DNA of 64,000 nucleotides from Sphingomonas sp. G-3-2-10 (GCF_012927115.1 NZ_JABBFY010000001.1:1550001-1614000); one strand, 5' to 3'; shown: positions 7,935 through 16,370, numbered from the stretch's first letter. Numbers and translations: made by a program. The notes: generated by a model not told the origin, from the sequence alone.

Positions 7935-10322
7935 GTGACGAGTAGCGATGGCGGGCACGGCATGGGCGAATGGCCCATCGGCAGGAAGCTCGCGACCGGA
8001 TTTGCAGCGCTTGCATGCGTTTGCAGCCTGGTCGCTCTGTTCGGCTGGGTGATCGGATCGCGCGAGCTCAGCGGCTTCGGCATCGCCAGCCGCCCTCCCT
8101 GGCCCCTCACCGGCATCGGCTACCTCACGCTCTCGCTCGGCTTCCTCGCCGCCATCCTCGGCAAGCTTAAGGAAGCGCGGCTGCTGTGGGGCGCTCCGCT
8201 GCTGATCGCCACCGCTTCGCTGGTCCAGAATGGCTTCGGCATCGATATCGGTACCGACCAGCTGCTCTTCCGGGAATCGATCCAGGGCTTTCCCTTCGCC
8301 CATCCCGGGCGGCCGGGCGCGACCCCGACGACGATCTTCCTCCTGCTCGGCATCGCCGGCTACGCCTCGAGCAGCGGCCGCTGGCAGCACGACGCAGTCG
8401 CGAGCCTGATCGCCAGTTGCGCACTGGGCGTGGCGATGGCGTCGGCGATGCTGATCGTGTTCGCCGCCCCCGACGATCCCGTCGCCCGGCTCTACACCAT
8501 CTCCGTGCCCTCGGCGCTGATCGGCACGCTGCTGACCCTCGCCTATGTCTTCTGGCACAGCAGCTTCGGCTGGGTGCGGCTGCTGAGCTCCGACCGCCCC
8601 CGCGGCCGCCTGCTCCAGTTGCTGCTGCCGGCAGTGCTGATCTTTCCGGTGCTGCCGTCGCTCGCCGAAACCTTCATGCAGAGCGCGAACCTGCTTTCGC
8701 CGCTCAGCGCGAAGCTGCTGGTGGTGCTCGGCAATATTCTCGCGGTCGGCCTGATCACCTATTGGGCGATCACGCGCGTCGCCAAGGAGCAGAAGGCCCT
8801 GCTTGGCACAATGGAAGCGCTGCGGATCAGCGAGGAGCGCCTCGCCACGGCGACCAGCGCGCATGAGTTGGGCGTGTTCGAATGGGACGTGGCCACTGGC
8901 CGTCTCGAATGGTCGCCCGGCACCGAACAGCGGCTTGGCCTGGTTGCCGGATCGCTCTCAACGTTTGACAGCTGGCGCGCGCAGATCGAGCCGCAGGACG
9001 CCCAGCGCATCATCGACACCATCGCCCGCACCGTCGCCGAACATGCCGACACGTTCAGCTTCCGCTATCGCTTCCTGCAGGCCAACGGCAATGTCCGCGC
9101 CGTGGAAGGCTCGTCGCGCGCCTTCTACGACAAGGAGGGCAACCTGATCCGCACGGTGGGCGTGATCCTCGACGTCACCGAACGCGACGAACGCGAAGCC
9201 GAACTGCGCGCGCGCGCCGCCCAGCTCCGCTCGATCCTCGAAACCGTGCCCGACGCGATGGTGGTGATCGACGAGGACGGCAATATCCGGCAGTTCAGCG
9301 CCGCCGCCGAAGCGCTGTGGGGCTATCGCGCGGAAGACGTGCTGGGCCGCCGCCTGACGCTCCTCGCCGCCGCCGACGAGCGCGAAGCCGCCGAAGCCGG
9401 CCTGCGGCAATTTGCACGGACCCGCGAGACCAGTCCGGTCGGACGCCCCGCCCCGGTCACCGGGGAAACCGCCGATGGCCGCCGCTTCCCGATGGAGATC
9501 CGCACCAGCCTCGCGCGGTTCGACGGCAAGACGCTGGTCACGATCTTCTTCCGCGACATTTCCGAACGGCTGGCCACCGAGGAGCGCCTGAGCGACCTGA
9601 GCACCGAGCTGGCGCATGTCTCACGCCAGAGCGCGATGAGCGAACTCGCCGCCGACATCGCGCACGAACTCAACCAGCCGCTCAGCGCGACCGCCAACTT
9701 CCTCGCCGCCGCGCGGATGCTGATCAACAATGGCGAAGGCGGCGAGCGCGTCGCCGAGATGCTTCAGCACGGCGCGGACCAGACCCAGCGCGCAGGGCAG
9801 ATCATCCGCCGCCTGCGCGACTTCACCCAGGGCGGCGATGTCGAGATGCGGATCGAATCCGTCGAGCGGACCATTCGCGACGCGGTGGAACTGGTGCTGG
9901 TCGGCACCAGTCAATTCCACATCCGTGTCGACTTCGACTTGGATTCCGCAGCGCAACAAATCTACGCGGACAGAATTCAAGTCCAGCAGGTTCTCGTAAA
10001 CCTTCTCAGAAATGCAAATGATGCATTGCGAACATTACCCAAGGGTGAGCGCCAGATCACGATTGCTTCACGTAAGGTGGAAGACGACATGGTCGAAATC
10101 GAGGTGAGCGATACCGGCCCCGGCATTCCAGACTCCATTCTGGAACAACTTTTCTCCCGGTTTACCACAACCAAGAGCGGAGGCGGCGGAATGGGTATTG
10201 GACTTTCCATCAGTAAGCGTATCATCGAATCACATGGCGGGGCATTAACGGCCGAGAACAGGCCCGGAGGTGGCGCGACGTTTCGCTTCACCTTGCCCGC
10301 GGTGGAAGAGGGTGTGGAATGA
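7935..10322 (+). CDS. FixL-like membrane PAS sensor histidine kinase
   Basis: About 795 residues. GTG 7935 is chosen because AGGAAA lies seven bases upstream; TTG 7929 and ATG 7962 are alternatives. Residues about 20-280 form roughly eight membrane helices, an integral sensor module. Two PAS/PAC domains follow (about 305-420 and 430-555; PAC-type RTVGVILDVTERDERE). The HisKA box is SELAADIAHELNQPLSAT, and the HATPase domain has N (LRNANDAL), G1 (DTGPGIPD) and G2 (GGMGIGLSI) boxes. It overlaps the regulator gene by ATGA and should phosphorylate it. The stimulus is unknown; no haem-PAS signature was recognised. The last 370 bases are much lower in GC than the rest. Confidence 0.9.
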   Translation: MTSSDGGHGMGEWPIGRKLATGFAALACVCSLVALFGWVIGSRELSGFGIASRPPWPLTGIGYLTLSLGFLAAILGKLKEARLLWGAPLLIATASLVQNGFGIDIGTDQLLFRESIQGFPFAHPGRPGATPTTIFLLLGIAGYASSSGRWQHDAVASLIASCALGVAMASAMLIVFAAPDDPVARLYTISVPSALIGTLLTLAYVFWHSSFGWVRLLSSDRPRGRLLQLLLPAVLIFPVLPSLAETFMQSANLLSPLSAKLLVVLGNILAVGLITYWAITRVAKEQKALLGTMEALRISEERLATATSAHELGVFEWDVATGRLEWSPGTEQRLGLVAGSLSTFDSWRAQIEPQDAQRIIDTIARTVAEHADTFSFRYRFLQANGNVRAVEGSSRAFYDKEGNLIRTVGVILDVTERDEREAELRARAAQLRSILETVPDAMVVIDEDGNIRQFSAAAEALWGYRAEDVLGRRLTLLAAADEREAAEAGLRQFARTRETSPVGRPAPVTGETADGRRFPMEIRTSLARFDGKTLVTIFFRDISERLATEERLSDLSTELAHVSRQSAMSELAADIAHELNQPLSATANFLAAARMLINNGEGGERVAEMLQHGADQTQRAGQIIRRLRDFTQGGDVEMRIESVERTIRDAVELVLVGTSQFHIRVDFDLDSAAQQIYADRIQVQQVLVNLLRNANDALRTLPKGERQITIASRKVEDDMVEIEVSDTGPGIPDSILEQLFSRFTTTKSGGGGMGIGLSISKRIIESHGGALTAENRPGGGATFRFTLPAVEEGVE

Positions 10323-10450
10323 CTCGTACAGTTTATATTGTCGACGACGACGACGCCGTTCGCGCTTCCCTGCACAGCTTGCTGTCGGTTCGATCCGACC
10401 TGATCATCCGCAGTTACAGATCGGGCGATGCCTTCCTCGAGGAAGCCGGA
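9940..10450 (+). other. Low-GC compositional patch across the kinase/regulator junction
   Basis: From about 9940 to 10450 the codon use shifts abruptly: 9961-10020 is about 45% GC and 10021-10080 about 52%, against roughly 65-70% on both sides. AT-ending codons (TTA, AAA, ATT, GTA) appear that are almost absent from neighbours. The patch covers the kinase ATPase domain and the first third of the receiver domain. Both reading frames stay intact. Confidence 0.65.
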
Positions 10451-10927
10451 GACCTCGATCCCGGCGTACTGTTACTCGATTTCCACATGCCGGGCGCGAC
10501 CGGCCTCGATGTGCTGGAAGCGATCCAGGAACGCGAGTTCGCCGCAATCATCCTGACCGGCCAGGGCAATGTTTCGCTGGCGGTGCAGGCGATGAAGGCG
10601 GGCGCGCTGGACTTCATGGAAAAGCCCTATGAAGCCGAACAGCTGATGGCAGTGCTGGAACGCGCCTTCGCCACGCTGGAGGAATCGAGCGAGACCACCG
10701 CGCGCCTTGACGCCGCCAAGGGCAAGATCTCCAAACTCTCGCCACGCGAGACCGATGTGCTCAAGGGCCTGATCGAAGGCCGGTCCAACAAGGTCATCGC
10801 CTATGAGCTCGATATCAGCCCGCGCACGGTGGAAATCTACCGCGCGAATCTGATGGAGAAGCTGGAAGTCCGCAGCCTGTCCGAAGCATTGCGGATCGCC
10901 TTCGCGGCGGGGCTGTTCAAGGCCTGA
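10319..10927 (+). CDS. fixJ: FixJ/NarL-type response regulator
   Basis: A 202-residue regulator. The receiver domain (residues 1-120) has the acid cluster VDDDDA, phosphoacceptor Asp in LLLDFHMPG (about residue 54), a Thr in ILTGQG and the KP pair in FMEKPYE. The LuxR/FixJ helix-turn-helix (about 138-195) reads LSPRETDVLKGLIEGRSNKVIA...SPRTVEIYRANLMEKL. The start overlaps the kinase stop by ATGA. It most likely activates transcription after phosphorylation by the upstream kinase; targets are not visible. The first 130 bases belong to a low-GC patch shared with the kinase 3' end. Confidence 0.92.
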   Translation: MTRTVYIVDDDDAVRASLHSLLSVRSDLIIRSYRSGDAFLEEAGDLDPGVLLLDFHMPGATGLDVLEAIQEREFAAIILTGQGNVSLAVQAMKAGALDFMEKPYEAEQLMAVLERAFATLEESSETTARLDAAKGKISKLSPRETDVLKGLIEGRSNKVIAYELDISPRTVEIYRANLMEKLEVRSLSEALRIAFAAGLFKA

Positions 10928-10933
10928 GGTACG

Positions 10934-10958
10934 GCCAGCTCGTCTCAGGCGAGCTGGC
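10934..10958. terminator. Hairpin at the convergent gene junction
   Basis: GCCAGCTCG (10934-10942) pairs perfectly with CGAGCTGGC (10950-10958) across a 7-nt loop, just after the fixJ stop and overlapping the 3' end of the opposite gene. No T tract follows, so it is a weak or Rho-assisted stop, or an RNA-stabilising hairpin. Confidence 0.45.
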
Positions 10959-11301
10959 GATCCCGCTCGGCTTTCCAGCCGGGCAGTTTCTGCATGATCG
11001 CGCCCGAGGCGCCCTTGCCGTCCAGTGCCACGCAGCGCGGGTCCACCGGGCAATCCGTCGGACCATTCAGCACCACCAGCTTGTGCCAGCGCGGATCGGC
11101 CAGCACGTCGTCGAGCCAGTCCGACGGATGCGCCGCCACGAAATCATGATCGAGCACCAGCACCGAAGGCTTGCGCACGGTGCGAACCAGCATGGGATCG
11201 TCGATATCCCGGGCCGTGACGATGCTCGCGCCCGCCAGTGACAATTGCGCCACCAGCGAACTGCGTAGTCCAGCCTCATGGATAATCAGGACGAGAAGCA
11301 T
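10945..11301 (-). CDS. Receiver-like mini-protein, copy 1
   Basis: A 118-residue protein with a flavodoxin-like beta/alpha pattern: strand 1 LLVLIIHEAGLRSSL, strand 3 PSVLVLDHDF, strand 4 HKLVVLNG. The aspartate at the end of strand 3 sits where a receiver phosphoacceptor would be, but the acidic pair after strand 1 is replaced by HE, and the conserved Lys is not evident. It contains two Cys in DCPVDPRC. It resembles the protein encoded at 11402-11773 and both lie beside the FixL/FixJ pair, so they may act in or interfere with that system. The function is unknown. Confidence 0.7.
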   Translation of the reverse strand: MLLVLIIHEAGLRSSLVAQLSLAGASIVTARDIDDPMLVRTVRKPSVLVLDHDFVAAHPSDWLDDVLADPRWHKLVVLNGPTDCPVDPRCVALDGKGASGAIMQKLPGWKAERDRQLA

Positions 11302-11401
11302 AGTCCCTTACGGGTTTCCCTCTGCTTGTGGTTTTACGCGGCGATTTGGATACGCACCAAACTAGGTCCGCGCGGACTCAGCCGCGCCTAAGGGGTTTTA
11401 C

Positions 11402-11773
11402 CTACGCTTCCCGTGGCGGGGCGCTTTGATCTACATCTATGAGATCGGTAAATAGCTGAGAAAGGCTGTCAATCGCAGCCTTTGGACTGATGTGGATCAG
11501 TCGCCTGCCGGGTTCGGGAAGCACATCGCCGGCCAGCAGCGCGACGATGCGCGCGAAACCACGGTCTTCGGCAAGCTGATCGAGATCGAGACCGGGGAAT
11601 GATTCTCCATCGGCAACCAACACCGATGGCGAACGGATCAGCCTGCGATCCGCCACGTCTTCCCACCGCGCGGCGGTGAGCAGGTCGAAGCGTTTGGACA
11701 GCCGCGCGGCCAGCGCGGAGCGGAGACCCGCGTCGCGCACGATCAGCACAACAAGAAGCGGCCGCGCGGCCAT
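11402..11773 (-). CDS. Receiver-like mini-protein, copy 2
   Basis: A 123-residue protein starting at ATG 11773, with CAGGAG seven bases upstream. It is a paralog of the 118-residue neighbour: LLVVLIVRDAGLRSALAARL aligns with LLVLIIHEAGLRSSLVAQL, and SPSVLVADGE with KPSVLVLDHD. The strand-1 acidic pair is RD, and the strand-3 Asp is kept. The C-terminal half is different (PGRRLIHISPKAAIDSLSQL). The pair looks like a local duplication followed by divergence. A stand-alone degenerate receiver is the best description; no output domain is present. Confidence 0.7.
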   Translation of the reverse strand: MAARPLLVVLIVRDAGLRSALAARLSKRFDLLTAARWEDVADRRLIRSPSVLVADGESFPGLDLDQLAEDRGFARIVALLAGDVLPEPGRRLIHISPKAAIDSLSQLFTDLIDVDQSAPPREA

Positions 11774-11960
11774 CCTACACTCCTGAACACTTACACGTGG
11801 CGGCCCGCCTCCGGAGGGACGAACGGTGCGAACCGCCACGTGATTCCAATGCCCCCATTCTAGTTATAGGAGCCTTGCGCACCGCCTCCGGTCTTCCACG
11901 ATCCGTAGTCGTCCCGCGCCCGTGACAAGGCGGGTGCCGCCGCCTAGTAAGTGCCTCGCA

Positions 11961-12644
11961 ATGACACAGGGGCAGCGCAGGCAAGTGGGTATTCTCGTCG
12001 CGATCGAAGGCGCCGACGGCGTGGGCAAGGCGACCACCGCCCGGACGCTGTGCGAGACGCTAAACGCGCTGGGCCGCAGTGCCACGGTGATCGCGTTTCC
12101 ACGCTATGGCGAGACCACCGGCGGCGTGACGATCGGCCGGTTTCTCGCGGGCGAGATCCCCGTGCCGGTGATGCCGAAGGCCGCCGCCGTGCTCTATGCG
12201 CTCGACCGGTTCGAATGGCGCGATGCGATCCTGGAGGCGCAGGCGGCGCACGATGTGGTGATCTTCGATCGCTATATCGCGTCGAACATGGCCTATCAGG
12301 CTGCCAAGGTTTCGGCGGACGAAGCCCGGCCGCTGATGGACTGGATCGGGGAGCTGGAACTGCGCCAGTTCGCCCTCCCCTCGCCCGATCTGTGCGTCTA
12401 TCTCGACACGCCGTGGGAACTGGCGCGGGCGATGATCCTGCAGAAGGCGCAGCGCAGCTACACCGATCGCAGCTTCGACGAGCACGAGGCCGATGTCGCG
12501 CTCCAGCAGCGTGTGCGGGCCAATTACGAGGACATGCTGGCCAACGGCCCGCTCGAGCCGTGGCGCGTGGTGCGCGCCAGCGAAGACGGTACGATGCGCA
12601 CCCCGCAGGCGATCGTCGCCGAGATTCTCACCCATATCGGCTGA
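11961..12644 (+). CDS. tmk: Thymidylate kinase-like protein
   Basis: A 227-residue protein starting at ATG 11961. Thymidylate kinases phosphorylate dTMP to dTDP. It has a P-loop variant GADGVGKATTARTL, the FPRY(G) motif of dTMP binding, FDRYIASNMAYQAAK (DR motif) and LDTPWELARAM. The Ala after GK replaces the usual Thr/Ser by one place (GKAT), as in some eukaryote-like family members. No DNA polymerase III delta-prime or other replication gene lies beside it, so it may be a second copy rather than the housekeeping enzyme. It stands alone between the receiver-like genes and the xylose operon. Confidence 0.8.
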   Translation: MTQGQRRQVGILVAIEGADGVGKATTARTLCETLNALGRSATVIAFPRYGETTGGVTIGRFLAGEIPVPVMPKAAAVLYALDRFEWRDAILEAQAAHDVVIFDRYIASNMAYQAAKVSADEARPLMDWIGELELRQFALPSPDLCVYLDTPWELARAMILQKAQRSYTDRSFDEHEADVALQQRVRANYEDMLANGPLEPWRVVRASEDGTMRTPQAIVAEILTHIG

Positions 12645-12717
12645 CCCAGGCCTTTGGCTGACAGCGTAAGACACAGGCGCGACGCGAGCGCTTGACAGCC
12701 GCGCCCGCGCGAACCAA

Positions 12718-12731
12718 TGGTAGCGCTATCA
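12718..12731. promoter_or_regulatory. XylR-type operator upstream of xylX
   Basis: TGGTAGCGCTATCA is a full match to the palindromic consensus seen seven times in this window. A TTGACA (12692-12697) lies upstream as a candidate -35 box, placing the operator over the -10/start region. This argues that the earlier in-frame TTG at 12692 is promoter, not start codon. Confidence 0.8.
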
Positions 12732-12760
12732 AACAGCAAAGTTCGGGCGGGGATCGAGTC

Positions 12761-13894
12761 TTGGAAGCGTTCAATCCGGAAATGCTGCCTGCCGACTGGA
12801 ATCAGGCGATTCTGGTTGGCCGCGTACAGCGTGCCGCTGGCCCCAGTCCCGTGATCCTGCGTGGCGGCACCGTCTATGACGTGTCGGCAGAAGCCCCGAC
12901 CGTCGCCGATCTGCTCGAACGCGCTGATCTCGCCACACTCTGCGGCGAAGCGATCTGCGCCGTCGAAGACCTGACCGCCGACATGCTGCTCGCCCCGATC
13001 GACCTGCAATGCGTCAAGGCGGCAGGCGTCACCTTCGCGGTCTCGGCGATCGAACGCGTGATCGAGGAGCGCGCGCGCGGCGACTCCTCCGCCGCTGCGG
13101 CGATCCGCGGCGATCTGGAAGCCAAGGTCGGTTCGGGCATCCGCTCGGTCGTTCCGGGCAGCGCCGAAGCCGCCAGCCTGAAGGCCGCGCTGATCGAAGC
13201 CGGCATGTGGTCGCAATATCTCGAAGTCGCGATCGGCCCCGATGCCGAAGTGTTCACCAAGGCGCCGGTCCTCTCGGCGGTCGGCTGGGGCGCGGAGATC
13301 GGCGTGCGGTCGGACAGCGACTGGAACAATCCCGAACCCGAAGTGGTGGTGATCGTCGATTCCACCGGCACGATCCGCGGCGCGACTTTGGGCAACGACG
13401 TCAATCTGCGCGACTTCGAAGGCCGCTCGGCGCTGCTGCTGGGCAAGGCGAAGGACAATAACGCATCGACGTCGATCGGTCCGTTCATCCGCGTGTTCGA
13501 CGACAAATTCACGATGGACGATGTCCGTGGCGCCGAGATCGATCTGCTGATCGAGGGGCCGGAAGGCTATCGCCTCGAAGGGGCGAACAAGATGAGCCAG
13601 ATCAGCCGCGACCCGACCGAGCTGGTCCGTCAGGCATTGAGCGAGCATCAATATCCCGATGGCTTCGCGCTGTTCCTCGGCACGCTGTTCGCGCCGATCC
13701 AGGACCGCGACCATCCCGGCCGCGGCTTCACCCACAAGAGCGGCGACCTCGTCAGCATCTCCAGCCCGAAGCTGGGCAAGCTGGTCAATCGCGTCACCAC
13801 GTCGAAGGCCGCGCCGCCCTGGCAGTTCGGCATCCGCGACCTGATGCGCAACCTCGCCGAACGCGGGCTGCTCGCCCAGAAGACCTACGCCTGA
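12761..13894 (+). CDS. xylX: Fumarylacetoacetate hydrolase-family 2-keto-3-deoxy-xylonate dehydratase
   Basis: About 377 residues. TTG 12761 is chosen: GGCGGGGAT lies eight bases upstream, and the earlier in-frame TTG is inside the promoter. ATG 12782 is also possible. The C-terminal FAH fold has the metal-binding region NPEPEVVVIVDSTGTIRGAT, NDVNLRDFEG and KAKDNNASTSIGPFI. In Caulobacter the equivalent XylX converts 2-keto-3-deoxy-D-xylonate to alpha-ketoglutarate semialdehyde in the Weimberg pathway. The assignment rests on the adjacent SDR and lactonase genes and the xylR operator in front. An L-arabinose analogue is possible. Confidence 0.85.
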   Translation: MEAFNPEMLPADWNQAILVGRVQRAAGPSPVILRGGTVYDVSAEAPTVADLLERADLATLCGEAICAVEDLTADMLLAPIDLQCVKAAGVTFAVSAIERVIEERARGDSSAAAAIRGDLEAKVGSGIRSVVPGSAEAASLKAALIEAGMWSQYLEVAIGPDAEVFTKAPVLSAVGWGAEIGVRSDSDWNNPEPEVVVIVDSTGTIRGATLGNDVNLRDFEGRSALLLGKAKDNNASTSIGPFIRVFDDKFTMDDVRGAEIDLLIEGPEGYRLEGANKMSQISRDPTELVRQALSEHQYPDGFALFLGTLFAPIQDRDHPGRGFTHKSGDLVSISSPKLGKLVNRVTTSKAAPPWQFGIRDLMRNLAERGLLAQKTYA

Positions 13895-13901
13895 ATGTCT
13901 C

Positions 13902-13920
13902 GCGCTATTTTCACTAGCGC
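13902..13920 (+). other. Intercistronic hairpin between xylX and xylB
   Basis: GCGCTA (13902-13907) and TAGCGC (13915-13920) form a 6-bp stem with a 7-nt loop in the 56-bp gap, followed by an AT-rich stretch. It could tune relative expression or mRNA decay. The half-sites resemble the operator core but are inverted and separated. Confidence 0.3.
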
Positions 13921-13950
13921 ACATTATATTTATATTGGAAACTCCTCCCC

Positions 13951-14742
13951 ATGTCGGAAGCTGACCCCATGACCACGACCCGAGACCAGCGCGCGGTCTA
14001 TCCCAGCCTGAAGGGCAAGCGCGTGCTGGTGACCGGCGGCGGATCGGGCATCGGCGCGGGGATCGTCGAAGGCTTTGTCCGACAGGGCTGCGACGTGACC
14101 TTCTTCGACATCGCCGAGGAAGATTCGAAGGCACTGGTCGCCAGCTTCGGCGGCGCGCACGCCGCGCCGGTGTTCCACAAGATGGACCTGACCGACACGG
14201 CGAACCTGCAGGCGCGGATCAAGGAGATGGTCGAAGCCAATGGCGCGTTCGACATTCTGATCAACAATGCCGCGAACGACGATCGCCACACGATCGACGA
14301 GATCACCGAGGATTATTGGGAAAACCGCCTCAACGTGAACCTGAAGCACCTGTTCTTCTGCGCGCAGGCGGTGATCCCCGGCATGCGCGAAAAGGGCGAA
14401 GGCGCGATCATCAATCTCGGTTCGATCTCGTGGCACCTCGCGCTGGAAGGGCTCACCCTTTACCAGACCAGCAAGGCCGCGATCGAAGGCCTGACGCGAA
14501 GCTTCGCGCGCGAGCTTGGCCCCGACAATATCCGTTCGGTGTGCATCATTCCGGGCAATGTCCGCACCCCGCGCCAGATGAAGTGGTACACGCCCGAAGG
14601 CGAAGCCGAGATCGTCGCCGCGCAGTGCCTCAAGGGACGTCTGGTGCCCGACGACATCGCCGCGATGGCGCTGTTCCTCGCCTCGGCCGATGCGCGGCTG
14701 ATCACCGGGCACAGCTATTTCGTGGACGCAGGCTGGCGCTGA
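13951..14742 (+). CDS. xylB: Short-chain dehydrogenase, D-xylose 1-dehydrogenase
   Basis: A 263-residue classical SDR. It has a TGGGSGIGAG nucleotide-binding loop near residue 28, NNAAND, catalytic Ser in NLGSIS and YQTSK (Tyr/Lys). It oxidises the sugar with NAD(P) to the lactone, the first step of the oxidative xylose pathway in Caulobacter-type bacteria. An in-frame ATG at 13969 is an alternative start. It overlaps the lactonase gene by one base (TGATG), so the two are coupled. L-arabinose or other aldose dehydrogenase activity cannot be excluded from sequence. Confidence 0.85.
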   Translation: MSEADPMTTTRDQRAVYPSLKGKRVLVTGGGSGIGAGIVEGFVRQGCDVTFFDIAEEDSKALVASFGGAHAAPVFHKMDLTDTANLQARIKEMVEANGAFDILINNAANDDRHTIDEITEDYWENRLNVNLKHLFFCAQAVIPGMREKGEGAIINLGSISWHLALEGLTLYQTSKAAIEGLTRSFARELGPDNIRSVCIIPGNVRTPRQMKWYTPEGEAEIVAAQCLKGRLVPDDIAAMALFLASADARLITGHSYFVDAGWR

Positions 14743-15632
14743 TGGGCGACGTGCAGCTTTCCGAACCGGTCAGCATCTGGCCGCTTCGCGCAGCGCTGCT
14801 CGAAGGCCCCGTGTGGGTCGCCCGCGATTCCGCCTTGTGGTTCACCGACATCAAGGGCCACAAGATCCACCGGCACGTGCCCGGCCAGGGCGTATTGACC
14901 GGACATAGCTGGGACGCGCCGGGGCAGATCGGCTTTGTCCTGCCCTTCGCCGCGGGCGGGTTCGCCGCGGGTCTGCAGGACGGCATCCACCGGTTCGACG
15001 AACGCGACGGCCGGTTCCATCCGATCGTCGATCCCGAACCCAGGCTGCCGGGCAACCGGCTGAACGACGCCACCGTCGATCCGCAGGGCCGCCTGTGGTT
15101 CGGCACGATGGACGACAGCGAAGCCGAAGCGACCGGCGCGATCTACCGGCTGGGCGCGGACGGCAATTGCTGGCTCGAAAGCCCGCATTATTCGATCACC
15201 AACGGCCCGGCGTTCAGCCCGGACGGCAAGACCTGCTACCACACCGATACGCTGGGCGGGATCATCTATGCCTGCGACGTCTCGCACATGGGGCATCTGT
15301 CGAACCGCCGCGTCTTCGCGACGATCCCGAACGAGGAAGGCTATCCCGACGGTCCGACGGTGGATGCCGAAGGCTGCGTGTGGACCGGGCTCTACAAGGG
15401 CTGGGCCGTCCGGCGCTATTCGCCGAAGGGCGAACTGCTGGAGACGATCCGCTTCCCGGTGAGCGCGATCACCAAGATCGCGTTCGGCGGGCCGGACCTC
15501 AAGACGGTCTATGCCACCACCGCCAACAAGCATTGCGCGCCCGAGGATATGGAAAAGGAGCCGCACGCGGGCGACCTGTTCCGCTTCGAAGTCGATGTGC
15601 CCGGCCTGCCGGGCGTGGAGATTGCCGGCTAG
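14742..15632 (+). CDS. xylC: SMP-30/gluconolactonase-family xylono-lactonase
   Basis: A 296-residue six-bladed propeller of the SMP-30/Cgr1 family. Metal-site landmarks are visible: EGPVW near the N terminus, NRLNDATVDPQGRLWFGTMD in the middle, SPDGKTCYHTDT, and DGPTVDAEGCVWTGLYKGW. It opens the lactone made by the dehydrogenase that precedes it, giving xylonate. The start codon overlaps the dehydrogenase stop. After this gene the operon ends; the next gene is on the other strand, more than 300 bp away. Confidence 0.87.
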   Translation: MGDVQLSEPVSIWPLRAALLEGPVWVARDSALWFTDIKGHKIHRHVPGQGVLTGHSWDAPGQIGFVLPFAAGGFAAGLQDGIHRFDERDGRFHPIVDPEPRLPGNRLNDATVDPQGRLWFGTMDDSEAEATGAIYRLGADGNCWLESPHYSITNGPAFSPDGKTCYHTDTLGGIIYACDVSHMGHLSNRRVFATIPNEEGYPDGPTVDAEGCVWTGLYKGWAVRRYSPKGELLETIRFPVSAITKIAFGGPDLKTVYATTANKHCAPEDMEKEPHAGDLFRFEVDVPGLPGVEIAG

Positions 15633-15946
15633 CTTGCCTCGATGCCACGGTCTGTTGATCGGATGGGCACAGATTACGCATATTGTTAGAAAACAATCGC
15701 TTGGGCCCGTGCTGGTTGACACGGTTGACACCTATATCGCGAAAAACCGGTTCCCCGCAAAAATGAGGTTTTCGACAGGTCAAAGAGCGGCGGGGCGTCC
15801 CCTGCCTCCCCAGCCAAGCAGCCGAAATCCAACATTGCAAGCCGCGACGGCCATCGCCGACCGGACAGGCGGGCCGTGGCCTGTTTCGACATTCAGCGAC
15901 GCCTACGCCTCCGGCAGAAGATTTTCATAGCAACGCTGAATACAGC
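15633..15946. other. 314-bp non-coding stretch after xylC
   Basis: No convincing gene is seen. It is lower in GC than its surroundings. It holds a perfect inverted repeat ATTGTT/AACAAT (15682-15697) and a perfect tandem repeat of GGTTGACAC (15714-15731), whose TTGACA could act as a -35 box, with TATATCG just downstream but too close for standard spacing. No terminator with a T tract was found. Confidence 0.4.
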
Positions 15947-16345
15947 CTAGACCTCGAACGCGGCGATGATCGGGCATGGCCCGCTGGTCGCCTCGCATTC
16001 CCGCGCCAGTTTCCGCAGCGAGGCGCGCGCCGTTTGCAGTTCGGCGATCTTCGCATCGAGCGCGGCGATGCGTTCGCGGGCGAGTTCGCGCGCGCGCGCG
16101 TGATCGTGCCCGGCATCGAGCGCCAGTAGCTCGCCGATCTGCTCCAGCGTGAAGCCCGCGCCCTGCGCGGAGCGGATGAAACGCATCCGCCGTACGTCCG
16201 CTTCGCCATAGCGCCGGATGCCGCCGCCGATCCCCGATCCGCCACTGCGCTCCGGGGTGCCGACCAGCCCGCGCCGCTGATAATAGCGCACCGTCTCCAC
16301 GCCCACGCCGGCCGATTTGGCCAATCCCGCAATCGTCATCGCCAT
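15947..16345 (-). CDS. MerR-family regulator
   Basis: A 132-residue regulator with the MerR winged helix (MTIAGLAKSAGVGVETVRYYQRRGLV) followed by the dimerisation coiled coil. It ends with CEATSGPCPII, close to the C-terminal metal-binding loop of mercury- and thiol-type MerR proteins (two Cys near 117 and 126). The third ligand Cys found in MerR (about 82, in THC) is replaced here by an AGHDH stretch. It is divergent from the GST gene and probably controls both that gene and the glutaredoxin-MauE gene, since both have a matching dyad upstream. The ligand is unknown: a metal, an electrophile or a redox signal. Confidence 0.85.
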   Translation of the reverse strand: MAMTIAGLAKSAGVGVETVRYYQRRGLVGTPERSGGSGIGGGIRRYGEADVRRMRFIRSAQGAGFTLEQIGELLALDAGHDHARARELARERIAALDAKIAELQTARASLRKLARECEATSGPCPIIAAFEV

Positions 16346-16354
16346 GCCAAAACT

Positions 16355-16370
16355 CCGTACCTCAGTACGG
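16355..16370. promoter_or_regulatory. MerR operator dyad, merR/GST intergenic
   Basis: The perfect dyad CCGTAC-CTCA-GTACGG lies between the divergent merR and GST genes. The same arms with a CATA centre recur at 17109-17124. Position and symmetry fit a MerR-family site controlling both directions. Confidence 0.75.

Noticed and set aside
12692..12760. Extended N terminus of xylX from TTG 12692
   Set aside because: TTG 12692 is the start of TTGACA, and the extension would cover the XylR operator at 12718-12731; a start at TTG 12761 has a better ribosome site.
15686..15892. 68-aa minus-strand ORF between xylC and merR
   Set aside because: No recognisable domain, weak coding signal and no clear ribosome site; it lies in a low-GC gap.
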